DNA of 20,445 bases from an uncultured Kingella sp. GTDB taxonomy: Bacteria > Pseudomonadota > Gammaproteobacteria > Burkholderiales > Neisseriaceae. Below, piece after piece: positions 1 to 7,282 of the stretch. The stretch spans positions 1 to 20,445 of the forward strand of contig CAKARD010000012.1 of the NCBI GenBank assembly GCA_916720425.1. Reading direction: 5' to 3'. Numbering within the stretch: position 1 is the stretch's first letter; each line of letters starts with the position of its first letter. A program made the translations under genes and the position numbers. The notes beneath the pieces were generated by a model, which saw only the letters and a program-made list of their open reading frames with translations, was not told the DNA's origin and searched no databases.

Positions 1-45
1 ATTAGCTTGTGCTTTGATTTGGTTGAAATTATAGCTAAAATGTCA

Positions 46-771
46 TTAGCCCCTACATAATACTTGCTGTTGCACTTGGGTTAACTGACGTATTCCCTCT
101 TGCCCTAACGCGATTAATTGTTGTAATTGAACAAGGCTAAAGGTTGCACCTTCTGCGGTACCTTGAATCTCAATGATGTTCTCAGCATTAAGCATCACTA
201 AATTAATGTCACTATCACAATGAGAATCTTCTGGGTAATCCAAATCTAATAATAGCTTACCGTTTACCACGCCCACAGAAATGGCAGCAACAAAACCAAT
301 AATAGGGTTTTGAATTAAATCCCCTCTTTTCAATAGCTTTTGGATAGCCAAACTCAATGCAACAAATGCACCTGTAATACTGGCTGTACGTGTTCCACCA
401 TCAGCACGTATCACATCACAATCTATCAAAATTTGTCTTTCTCCCAATAAAGTTAAATCCATGCCCGCACGCAAACTACGTCCAATGAGCCGTTGAATTT
501 CTTGTGTGCGCCCCGATTGTTTACCTGTGGTAGCTTCACGTTTCATGCGTGATTGTGTTGATGTAGGCAGCATACCATATTCGGCACTAATCCAGCCTTT
601 TCCTGTGCCACGCAAAAAATGTGGTACATTATCATCAATACTAGCAGTACAAATAACATGCGTATTACCACACATCATTAATACCGAACCATCAGCGTGA
701 GGTAAATAATGGGGGATAATCTGAATATGTCGCAAAGCATTTTCAGCGCGTTGAGTGCGAACCATGTCCAT
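46..771 (-). CDS. rph: Ribonuclease PH
   Basis: Phosphorolytic 3'-to-5' exoribonuclease that trims tRNA 3' ends, using phosphate and releasing nucleoside diphosphates; cytoplasmic, hexameric in known members. The 241-residue product matches the family over its full length (E. coli protein 238 aa). Visible signatures are CTASI near residue 45, GWISAEYGMLP, the phosphate-binding SGRTQEIQRLIGRSLR block, DCDVIRADGGTRTASITGA, and the metal-binding acidic stretch DLDYPEDSHCDSD. The ATG at 771 is chosen because AAGGA lies 8 bases upstream. A TTG at 774 and an ATG at 765 are alternatives. It lies 11 bases behind the upstream unrecognised gene, so the two are probably cotranscribed. Confidence 0.96.
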   Translation of the reverse strand: MDMVRTQRAENALRHIQIIPHYLPHADGSVLMMCGNTHVICTASIDDNVPHFLRGTGKGWISAEYGMLPTSTQSRMKREATTGKQSGRTQEIQRLIGRSLRAGMDLTLLGERQILIDCDVIRADGGTRTASITGAFVALSLAIQKLLKRGDLIQNPIIGFVAAISVGVVNGKLLLDLDYPEDSHCDSDINLVMLNAENIIEIQGTAEGATFSLVQLQQLIALGQEGIRQLTQVQQQVLCRG

Positions 772-782
772 CAATATGTTCC

Positions 783-1463
783 TTATTTGATTTGATAACG
801 AATATTCTCGGCATGATCTATTTTAATACAACCGCTTTGTTGTAATTGTGCAATCACCTCTTGCGGATCATATTGTTTAAAACTAGACGATAAGGCATTA
901 ATCAAGGCAACTTTTTTCTTAGGTTGATTTTTGCGTAACCAAGCTACAATCGCTGATATATTAGTAGGCGCATTTTCGTGTGTTGCCAAAAGAGTAAACA
1001 CTTCGGGCTGAGATGAAGCTTCTGTCTTTACGGTTTCTTTTTGGTCAATAACGGCTGAGATATTAGCATCATCGCCAGATAACGTTGAAAGAATGGTTGA
1101 TGTTAGATTGGATTCGAATAAAAATTGTTTTGCCTTTTTGCCATATCGTTTTTTACTGATGATATGCGCTTGTGGAAAATCCTTTTGCAATTGCTCGGCA
1201 ACGGCACGCCATTTGGGTCGTGGTGAAATAATCGCCAAATAGGCGGTGTGATGATGAGTCAAAATTTCTCGTGCCGCTGCATCGATACTTTGTGCTGTAT
1301 TTTTTTTAGGTAACACATAAATACTGTGTGGCTCTTCAGGCGTGGTCATTTTTTTTGCTTGAGAAAATGGGGCAAATAAAGCCACTCGTGCTTGTTCAAA
1401 GGGAAGATTTTTGAATTTTATCGCCACTTTGGCGCAATCTAAAAACAGACATTTATGCATCAT
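783..1463 (-). CDS. Hypothetical protein, possibly PIN/NYN-like with C-terminal winged-helix-like region
   Basis: I do not recognise this 226-aa protein with certainty. It has no signal peptide or membrane segment and is rich in Lys, Ala and Gln. The start reads MMHKCLFLDCAKVAI, a hydrophobic strand followed by Asp9, and residues near 75-100 (YLAIISPRPKWRAVAEQLQKDF) resemble the strand-helix pattern of PIN/NYN nuclease folds. A Ser/Thr-rich linker follows. The last 70 residues (from about VFTLLATHENAP) look like a compact helical or winged-helix unit ending in a strand (IKIDHAENIRYQI). The nuclease idea is weak inference: a full acidic triad cannot be assigned. AAGGA precedes two adjacent ATGs (1463 and 1460). 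The 11-base spacing to rph suggests a link to RNA metabolism. Confidence 0.85.
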   Translation of the reverse strand: MMHKCLFLDCAKVAIKFKNLPFEQARVALFAPFSQAKKMTTPEEPHSIYVLPKKNTAQSIDAAAREILTHHHTAYLAIISPRPKWRAVAEQLQKDFPQAHIISKKRYGKKAKQFLFESNLTSTILSTLSGDDANISAVIDQKETVKTEASSQPEVFTLLATHENAPTNISAIVAWLRKNQPKKKVALINALSSSFKQYDPQEVIAQLQQSGCIKIDHAENIRYQIK

Positions 1464-1521
1464 ATTGTCCTTGTGTAGTCTGGCGAATCTTCGCCTTTTA
1501 TAAAATCATATACGCTCATAC

Positions 1522-1554
1522 AGCGTGATACACAACGCAACGCGCGTTCACGCT
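1522..1554 (-). terminator. Nested hairpin after the Sco gene, possible terminator
   Basis: AGCGTGA (1522-1528) pairs with TCACGCT (1548-1554), and an inner AACGC/GCGTT stem fits inside. The hairpin starts about 14 bases after the Sco stop codon. Read on the minus strand it is followed by an AT-rich stretch, but not immediately by a clean U-run, so termination is uncertain. Confidence 0.35.
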
Positions 1555-1568
1555 ATCTAAAACAGTGT

Positions 1569-2264
1569 TTATTGTGCTAAGATCTTTTTCAAATCAGCAG
1601 CAATTTGAGGTGCTTCCATGCCATAACGAGCAAACACGACAGCTTTACCGTTTTTATCTAACAAATATGCGCCTGATGAATGATCTACGTTATAAACGGT
1701 ATCGGATTTAATTTCTGTTTTTGCTGAAACAATGCGATATATTTGTTTAGCTAATGCCAATTCTGCCCCCCCTCCTGTATCAGTTAAACCAATAAAATTA
1801 GGGTTAAATTGTTTCACATATTGACCAATAAGTTCAGGGGTATCACGCTCTGGATCAACGCTGACAAATACCACAGCAACATCTTTGGCTTGGTCTCCCA
1901 GCTGTTTGAGCGTGTCGCTATATGTCAATAACTCTGTAGGACAAACATCTGGGCAATGAGTAAAGCCAAAGGATAAAATAACGGCTTTACCTTTTAAACT
2001 ACTCATGCTAAATGGTTTACCATTACCATCGGTTAAAGTGAAATCACCACCTAAATCATCTTTGCTGACATCTGTACCCGCTAAGCCTGATGTGGGTGCA
2101 ACAGGTTCAGTCGTAGCGGAAGTTGCGGCAACACTAGCAGAAACTGATTCTGTTATACTGGCCACAGAGGCTGAAGAAGCGGTGTTATTTGCTGTATCGT
2201 GGTTACATGCACTCACTAAAGCAACGGCAAACAAACTTGCTAATAAAGGGTGAGAAAAGGTCAT
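1569..2264 (-). CDS. Sco1/SenC family copper-binding lipoprotein
   Basis: Thioredoxin-fold protein of the Sco1/SenC/PrrC family. Members deliver copper to the CuA centre of cytochrome oxidase or act as thiol-redox and oxidative-stress proteins at the periplasmic membrane face. The 231-aa product starts with a lipoprotein signal ending LVSAC (Cys20). A low-complexity Ser/Ala/Thr/Val linker (about 28-60) leads into the domain. The copper/redox motif is CPDVC (Cys104, Cys108), with the third ligand His195 in YNVDHSSG; FVSVDPERDTP is also typical. AAGGA sits 6 bases before the ATG. It lies between mtgA (23-base gap) and the 783-1463 gene (105-base gap). No oxidase genes are in the window, so whether it serves CuA assembly or stress defence is open. 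Confidence 0.93.
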   Translation of the reverse strand: MTFSHPLLASLFAVALVSACNHDTANNTASSASVASITESVSASVAATSATTEPVAPTSGLAGTDVSKDDLGGDFTLTDGNGKPFSMSSLKGKAVILSFGFTHCPDVCPTELLTYSDTLKQLGDQAKDVAVVFVSVDPERDTPELIGQYVKQFNPNFIGLTDTGGGAELALAKQIYRIVSAKTEIKSDTVYNVDHSSGAYLLDKNGKAVVFARYGMEAPQIAADLKKILAQ

Positions 2265-2287
2265 AATGTATCCTTTTTAATGTAAGG

Positions 2288-2962
2288 TTAAGGGAGTTCA
2301 GCAGAACCCATACGATGTAAAATAATATTGGTTTTGTTGCGCAAACTCGGATCACTGGGGTTTTTAATGTAATACAATGGCTTGGTAACACGTGCGGCCA
2401 TTTGCGCGGCTTGTACTGCAGTTAATTGGCTGGCATTGGTATGATAAAAATATTGTGCAGCGGCTTGCGCACCATAAATTCCCTCACCCCATTCTATCAC
2501 GTTTAAATATAACGCATAAATGCGATCTTTGTTGGTGGTCGCTTCTATCATTGCTGTAAGTACGGCTTCTTCAGCTTTGCGAATATAACTACGATTTTCG
2601 TTTAGAAACAAATTTTTAGCCAGTTGTTGACTAATGGTTGAACCACCTGCACGAATTTTGCCTGTTTTTTCATTACGCTTGATGGCATTTTGTATACCAC
2701 GCCAATCAAAACCACTATGATCAGCAAAATTGGCATCTTCTGAAGCTATCAAGGCTTTTTTTAGGTTAACCGAAATATTCTCATACGCAACCCATTGATA
2801 GCGAACAGGTCTAGAATTGGGTAACTCATTTTGACGCATTCGCATAAATGCCGTACGATGCGGTGCCAAGACGCGATAACTGATGATGGAGCCATAAGCA
2901 AACACATTAAACAGTAATAATGCCCAAATGGGTGTCAGCAACAACCATTTAATCATGCCCAT
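2288..2962 (-). CDS. mtgA: Monofunctional biosynthetic peptidoglycan transglycosylase
   Basis: Membrane-bound GT51 glycosyltransferase that polymerises glycan strands from lipid II without a transpeptidase domain. The 224-aa length fits (E. coli MtgA 242 aa). One N-terminal membrane segment spans about residues 5-27. All GT51 motifs are present in order: EDANFADHSGFDW with the catalytic Glu, GGSTISQQLAKNLFL, the RKAEE block, and YLNVIEWGEGIYGAQAAAQYFY. The start at 2962 overlaps the 3' end of aroE by 14 bases, implying translational coupling. A second in-frame ATG lies at 2956. No strong Shine-Dalgarno is seen, consistent with coupling. Confidence 0.96.
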   Translation of the reverse strand: MGMIKWLLLTPIWALLLFNVFAYGSIISYRVLAPHRTAFMRMRQNELPNSRPVRYQWVAYENISVNLKKALIASEDANFADHSGFDWRGIQNAIKRNEKTGKIRAGGSTISQQLAKNLFLNENRSYIRKAEEAVLTAMIEATTNKDRIYALYLNVIEWGEGIYGAQAAAQYFYHTNASQLTAVQAAQMAARVTKPLYYIKNPSDPSLRNKTNIILHRMGSAELP

Positions 2963-3770
2963 ACATTTCTCTTTTTAACTGTGCCAATACAAGAGCAGTT
3001 TGGGGCATAAACCCACGCCATAAATAATATGCTTGCGCGGCTTGTCCTACCAACATGCCCAAACCATCAGCAATTTGTTGTGCGCCGTATTGTTGTGCAT
3101 AACGTAAAAAAATCGTAGTTTCAGCGGCATAAAACAAATCATATACTTTACTATTTTCAAAAACTGCAGTGGATATAGGTGGAACTTCGCCTACGACACT
3201 ACTTGATGTTGCATTAATAACCACATCAAAAGATTGCGTTAACCCTGCAAATGATTGCGCTTCAATACCAAATTGTCGTGCCAATATTTGCGCTTTATCT
3301 ACGTTGCGGTTGGCAAGAGTAATATGGCTGGGTGCACAATCCAACAACGGTAAAATAATTCCACGCGCCGCACCGCCTGCACCCAAAATTAAAATGCGTT
3401 GGTTGCGTAAATCCCAGTTTAACTGTTGACATAAATCTTGTACCAAACCGATGCCATCTGTATTCTCACCCAATAATGTCCCATCATCTTGTGGGATTAA
3501 AGTATTAACCGCTCCTGCTGTTTGAGCACGTTCACTCAATGAATCACACACATCTAAGGCATATTGCTTAAATGGTAAAGTAACATTGGCTCCAAGACCA
3601 CCTTGTGTAAAAAAAGTTTTTACCGCTTGGGCAAAATTCATGGGTGTATTTTCCACCCATGTTCGCGTGTAATCTATTTTGATGCCTTCTTGTTGTGCAA
3701 AACATTCATGAATATAAGGTGATTTGCTGTGTGCAATGGGATGGCCAAAAACAGTATATTGAGCGTTCAT
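2949..3770 (-). CDS. aroE: Shikimate dehydrogenase (NADP+)
   Basis: Reduces 3-dehydroshikimate to shikimate with NADPH in the chorismate pathway. The 273-aa product matches E. coli AroE in length and motifs. The shikimate-binding SKSP is at 15-18, NVTLPFK carries catalytic Lys68, and GENTDGIG carries Asp105. The dinucleotide loop GAGGAARG starts at about 130, and the NADP-selecting NRNVDK is at 154-159. The ATG at 3770 is preferred because it aligns MNAQYTVFGHPIAHSKSP with the family N-terminus; an in-frame GTG exists at 3779. Only a weak GAGTGA precedes it. It overlaps mtgA by 14 bases and probably heads the aroE-mtgA-sco train. Confidence 0.96.
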   Translation of the reverse strand: MNAQYTVFGHPIAHSKSPYIHECFAQQEGIKIDYTRTWVENTPMNFAQAVKTFFTQGGLGANVTLPFKQYALDVCDSLSERAQTAGAVNTLIPQDDGTLLGENTDGIGLVQDLCQQLNWDLRNQRILILGAGGAARGIILPLLDCAPSHITLANRNVDKAQILARQFGIEAQSFAGLTQSFDVVINATSSSVVGEVPPISTAVFENSKVYDLFYAAETTIFLRYAQQYGAQQIADGLGMLVGQAAQAYYLWRGFMPQTALVLAQLKREMYGHD

Positions 3771-3802
3771 TTGTATCACTCATAAAAAATGAAATGTTCT
3801 AA

Positions 3803-3808
3803 ATTATA
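3803..3808 (-). promoter_or_regulatory. Candidate -10 box for aroE
   Basis: A perfect TATAAT on the minus strand lies about 33 bases before the aroE ATG, in the AT-rich gap after the COG0523 gene. No good -35 hexamer is seen at 16-18 bases, so this is tentative. Confidence 0.3.
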
Positions 3809-3871
3809 TAAACAAAGTCTATCCAAAAAAAACCATATTGAGCAAATTTTCTACATAAACTTAGGGCAACA

Positions 3872-4786
3872 TTACTCCAACGCTTGATTGAGTTGTTGTT
3901 CAATTTCATCAGCATCAAAGGCTTGCGCAATAAGCTCAAAACGACTATCGCGTCGCCAAGCCACTTGGTTTGCGCCCCATTGTCCATCTACCCAATTGAG
4001 CCATACCCAACTGTCTAATACTTGAAATACGCCTTTAGCACGTACTAAGCCTTGTGTCATTTTGGGTAGGTCGTTAAAAAATTGAGTTAATCGTTCGCCA
4101 TCAAAATTGCGTCCAGCAGGGAAAGTGTAACCTTGAGATTGGTAACCTAATGTATTATCTGGTAATGCTTTAATACGATAACGGGATTTTTCTATTATTG
4201 GCGTATCTAACCATGCTATCTCTAATTGTGCATGATTCACTTCGGCTACCAAGGCTTTAGGTGGAAACCATTGCGCGGCTTGTTGGCGAAATTGCGCCAG
4301 TATGTCAGATGAACATAAATCTATTTTACTGGCAACCAACACATCACATACACTGATTTGATCTTTGTATAGTGGATTTTGGGCATATTGCACATCTACA
4401 AATTGACGCGGGTCAACTAAGGTAAACACGGCCGCAATATCTAATTGATTGATAAATTCTGGTGTTTTTAGTTCATCTATTACACCTGCTGCATGTGCCA
4501 AACCACTGGCTTCTATCAAAATACGATCAGGTATTTGTTTTTGCAGCATGACGCGTATGGTAGCATCCATCTGTGCGCCCGCACTGCAACAGAGACAACC
4601 GCCTGATATTTCAGCAACGGGAATACCATTTTCAGACAATACCGCACCATCTATACCAATTTCCCCAAATTCATTTACTACAATCAACCATTTTTCATTG
4701 ACTGGTTTTTGTGCTATCAAACTGCGGATAGCGGTGGTTTTTCCTGTCCCCAAAAATCCTGTAAAAAGATGCACTTTAGTTTTCAT
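3872..4786 (-). CDS. COG0523 / CobW-like G3E family metal GTPase
   Basis: P-loop GTPase of the G3E family, whose members act as metal chaperones (zinc, cobalt, nickel). The 304-aa product shows Walker A GFLGTGKTT (10-18), the NEFGEIGID switch (38-46), the metal-binding CxCC motif GGCLCC (Cys64, Cys66, Cys67), Walker B-like LIEASGLA (about 90-97), and a guanine-specificity motif SKID (153-156) in place of NKxD. A CobW C-terminal domain fills the second half. There is no His-rich tail. It is transcribed away from metE, and the two starts are about 150 bases apart. MetE is a zinc enzyme, so zinc handling is a reasonable but unproven role. It is less like a cobalamin-synthesis CobW, as no cobalamin genes are nearby. 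Confidence 0.9.
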   Translation of the reverse strand: MKTKVHLFTGFLGTGKTTAIRSLIAQKPVNEKWLIVVNEFGEIGIDGAVLSENGIPVAEISGGCLCCSAGAQMDATIRVMLQKQIPDRILIEASGLAHAAGVIDELKTPEFINQLDIAAVFTLVDPRQFVDVQYAQNPLYKDQISVCDVLVASKIDLCSSDILAQFRQQAAQWFPPKALVAEVNHAQLEIAWLDTPIIEKSRYRIKALPDNTLGYQSQGYTFPAGRNFDGERLTQFFNDLPKMTQGLVRAKGVFQVLDSWVWLNWVDGQWGANQVAWRRDSRFELIAQAFDADEIEQQLNQALE

Positions 4787-4881
4787 TTAATCACTTCCTG
4801 CCGATATAAAAATAAGATAATAACGCAATCACAAATTTAATTCATAGAAAACCTTTAAATTTAGCAGTTGCGATAAAATAC

Positions 4882-4911
4882 AAAAACCGCCATTATTTAG
4901 GTTTGGTTTTT
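4882..4911 (+). other. Inverted repeat in the metE leader
   Basis: AAAAACC (4882-4888) and GGTTTTT (4905-4911) can form a 7-bp stem with a 16-base loop, 22 bases before the metE start. The stem is weak. It could be a minor regulatory hairpin or chance in AT-rich DNA. No SAM riboswitch, MetJ box or clear MetR box was recognised in the gap between the two divergent genes. Confidence 0.25.
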
Positions 4912-4933
4912 CTCAATTACTTTTGGAGAGATG

Positions 4934-7210
4934 ATGAACACATTTCACTTAAATGGTTATCCCCGCATTGGTGCAAAACGCGAACTAAAGTTTGCTGTTG
5001 AAGGCTTTTGGAAAGGCACAAAAAGCGAAGCAGAAGTACAACAAGTGGCCGCCGAAATTCGCAAAAACAACTGGGCAACTCAAAAAGCGGCAGGCGCAGA
5101 CTTGTTGCCAGTAGGCGATTTTTCGTTTTATGACCACGTTTTAGATTTATTGTGTGCAGTGGGTGCGATTCCTAAACGCTTTGGTTTTGACGCAGCCCAT
5201 TTAACCTTGCCTCAATATTTTGAATTAGCACGCGGCAATGCAACCCAATTTGCGATGGAAATGACTAAATGGTTTGATACTAACTACCACTACATCGTTC
5301 CAGAATGGCATGGCGACACCGAATTTTCAGTTCATGCGCAAAATTTAATCGCTCAAATCAAAGAAGCCAAAGCACAAGGTCATGATATTAAACCAACTTT
5401 GGTAGGACCTTTAACTTTGTTGTGGTTGGGTAAGAAAAAAGAAGAGTTTGGCTGCCGTATCAAAGTGTTGTTGCCTAAATTATTGCCTGTGTATGCACAA
5501 TTGTTACGCGAATTAGCTGCCGAAGGTGTAGATTGGATTCAAATTGATGAACCTATTTTGGCAGTTGATGCAGGCGATGCTTGGATAAACGCCTTTCCAG
5601 AAGTTTATAAAGAATTAGCCAACACAGGCGTGCGTATTATCATTGGTACTTATTTTGCCAGCGTAGCCGAACACGTTAAATTGTTAAGCAATTTACCAAT
5701 TCACGGCGTTCATATTGACTGCGTACGTGCACCTGAACAATTGGCTGTATTTGCAGAGCAATTCCCAACCAGTAAGGTTTTGTCAGTTGGTTTGGTGGAC
5801 GGTCGCAACGTATGGCGTGCGAATTTGAGTAAAATCATCGACACCTTAGAACCCATTAAAGCCAAATTTGGTAACAATTTGTGGATTGCACCATCTTGCT
5901 CATTGTTGCATAGCCCGCAAGATTTGGCTGTTGAAGAAAAATTAGACAGCGAAATCAAATCTTGGATGGCATTTGCTGCACAAAAATTAGTGGAATTAGG
6001 CAATATCAAACAAGCTTTATCGCACGGAAAATCCAGTATTCAGGCTGCCTTAAATGAATCAGATGCTGCCGCTGCCGACCGCGCAACCAACAAAAAAATC
6101 CACAATGATGCCGTAAAAGCCCGTTTGGCAAATCTGCCCAAAGGCGCAGACCAACGTAAATCACCTTTTGCTGAACGCATTAAAGCACAACAAGCGTGGA
6201 TGAATTTGCCTATTTTACCAACGACAACCATTGGTTCATTCCCTCAAACTGCAGAAATCCGTGCAGCACGTGCTGCCTTCAAAAAAGGGGAATTATCGGC
6301 TGCTGACTATGAAACAGCGATGAAAAAAGAAATTGCCTATTGCGTTGAAGTACAAAAAAAATTGCAATTAGACGTGCCTGTTCATGGCGAAGCCGAACGT
6401 AACGATATGGTTGAATACTTTGGCGAACAATTAGCAGGCTACTGCTTTAGCCAATTTGGTTGGGTACAATCTTACGGTTCTCGTTGCGTAAAACCACCGA
6501 TTATTTTTGGCGATGTGTCTCGTCCCAACCCAATGACCGTATTTTGGTCATCTTACGCACAAAGTCTAACCAAACGCCCAATGAAAGGTATGCTCACAGG
6601 TCCAGTTACCATGTTTAAATGGTCGTTTGTGCGTGATGATATTCCATTAAGCGAAGTGGCAAAACAAATCGCCTTAGCTTTGAATGACGAAGTATTAGAC
6701 TTGGAAAAAGCAGGGATTAAAGTTATTCAAATTGACGAGCCCGCTATTCGTGAAGCGATGCCATTGAAAAAATCACAATGGGATGAATTCTTGGCTTGGG
6801 CATGCGAAGCATTCCGTTTGTCTAGCACAGGTGCAGAAGACAGTACGCAAATTCACACGCATATGTGCTACTCTGAATTTAACGATATCTTGCCTGCCAT
6901 TGCCAGCATGGACGCTGACGTCATTACGATTGAAACCTCACGTTCAGATATGGATTTGCTCACCGCGTTTGGCGAATTCAAATATCCAAATGATATTGGA
7001 CCAGGTGTATACGATATTCACAGCCCACGCGTTCCCACCGCTGCCGAAGTGGAACATTTGTTGCGTAAAGCTATGACTGTTGTGCCTGTTGAACGTTTGT
7101 GGGTGAACCCAGACTGCGGCTTGAAAACACGCGGCTGGAAAGAAACCATTGAACAATTAGAAGTTATGATGGAAGTTACTCAAAAATTGCGCAAAGAGTT
7201 GGCTAAATAA
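4934..7210 (+). CDS. metE: Cobalamin-independent methionine synthase
   Basis: Transfers a methyl group from 5-methyltetrahydropteroyl-triglutamate to homocysteine, making methionine without B12; cytoplasmic zinc enzyme. The 758-aa product is full length (E. coli 753 aa), with the N-terminal duplicated barrel (GYPRIG...RELK) and the catalytic C-terminal barrel starting near LPTTTIGSFPQT. Zinc ligands are His643 and Cys645 (THMCYSEF), Glu667 (IETSRSD) and Cys728 (NPDCGLKTR). The ATG at 4934 is chosen over 4931 because GGAG ends 5 bases before it, against 2. By spot counts its GC (about 45-50 percent) is above neighbours such as prfB. It also carries an uptake-sequence 12-mer at 6039-6050, so import by transformation is possible. 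Confidence 0.98.
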   Translation: MNTFHLNGYPRIGAKRELKFAVEGFWKGTKSEAEVQQVAAEIRKNNWATQKAAGADLLPVGDFSFYDHVLDLLCAVGAIPKRFGFDAAHLTLPQYFELARGNATQFAMEMTKWFDTNYHYIVPEWHGDTEFSVHAQNLIAQIKEAKAQGHDIKPTLVGPLTLLWLGKKKEEFGCRIKVLLPKLLPVYAQLLRELAAEGVDWIQIDEPILAVDAGDAWINAFPEVYKELANTGVRIIIGTYFASVAEHVKLLSNLPIHGVHIDCVRAPEQLAVFAEQFPTSKVLSVGLVDGRNVWRANLSKIIDTLEPIKAKFGNNLWIAPSCSLLHSPQDLAVEEKLDSEIKSWMAFAAQKLVELGNIKQALSHGKSSIQAALNESDAAAADRATNKKIHNDAVKARLANLPKGADQRKSPFAERIKAQQAWMNLPILPTTTIGSFPQTAEIRAARAAFKKGELSAADYETAMKKEIAYCVEVQKKLQLDVPVHGEAERNDMVEYFGEQLAGYCFSQFGWVQSYGSRCVKPPIIFGDVSRPNPMTVFWSSYAQSLTKRPMKGMLTGPVTMFKWSFVRDDIPLSEVAKQIALALNDEVLDLEKAGIKVIQIDEPAIREAMPLKKSQWDEFLAWACEAFRLSSTGAEDSTQIHTHMCYSEFNDILPAIASMDADVITIETSRSDMDLLTAFGEFKYPNDIGPGVYDIHSPRVPTAAEVEHLLRKAMTVVPVERLWVNPDCGLKTRGWKETIEQLEVMMEVTQKLRKELAK
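6039..6050 (-). other. DNA uptake sequence-like 12-mer
   Basis: On the minus strand this reads AGGCAGCCTGAA, which from memory is a DNA uptake sequence dialect of Kingella-type Neisseriaceae. It lies inside metE. No second exact copy was found by eye in the window. Confidence 0.55.
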
Positions 7211-7228
7211 ATCTTTTAACCAATACAT

Positions 7229-7258
7229 TCCCCATCTCAGTCTAAATTGAGGTGGGGA
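7229..7258 (+). terminator. Rho-independent-type terminator between metE and prfB
   Basis: CCCCATCTCA (7230-7239) pairs with TGAGGTGGGG (7248-7257) in a 10-bp stem with one G-T wobble and an 8-base loop. It lies 19 bases after the metE stop codon and is followed by ATTTATATT. It sits between convergent genes and may act on both strands. Confidence 0.75.
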
Positions 7259-7282
7259 TTTATATTAAAACCAATGAATTTC

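Noticed and set aside
1..45. Minus-strand TATAAT at 28-33 as a promoter for the gene beyond rph
   Set aside because: There is no matching -35, and the window ends before any gene start can be seen.
4787..4930. Zur box or SAM/MetJ control site between the COG0523 gene and metE
   Set aside because: No palindrome of the expected form was found, and the leader is too short for a riboswitch.
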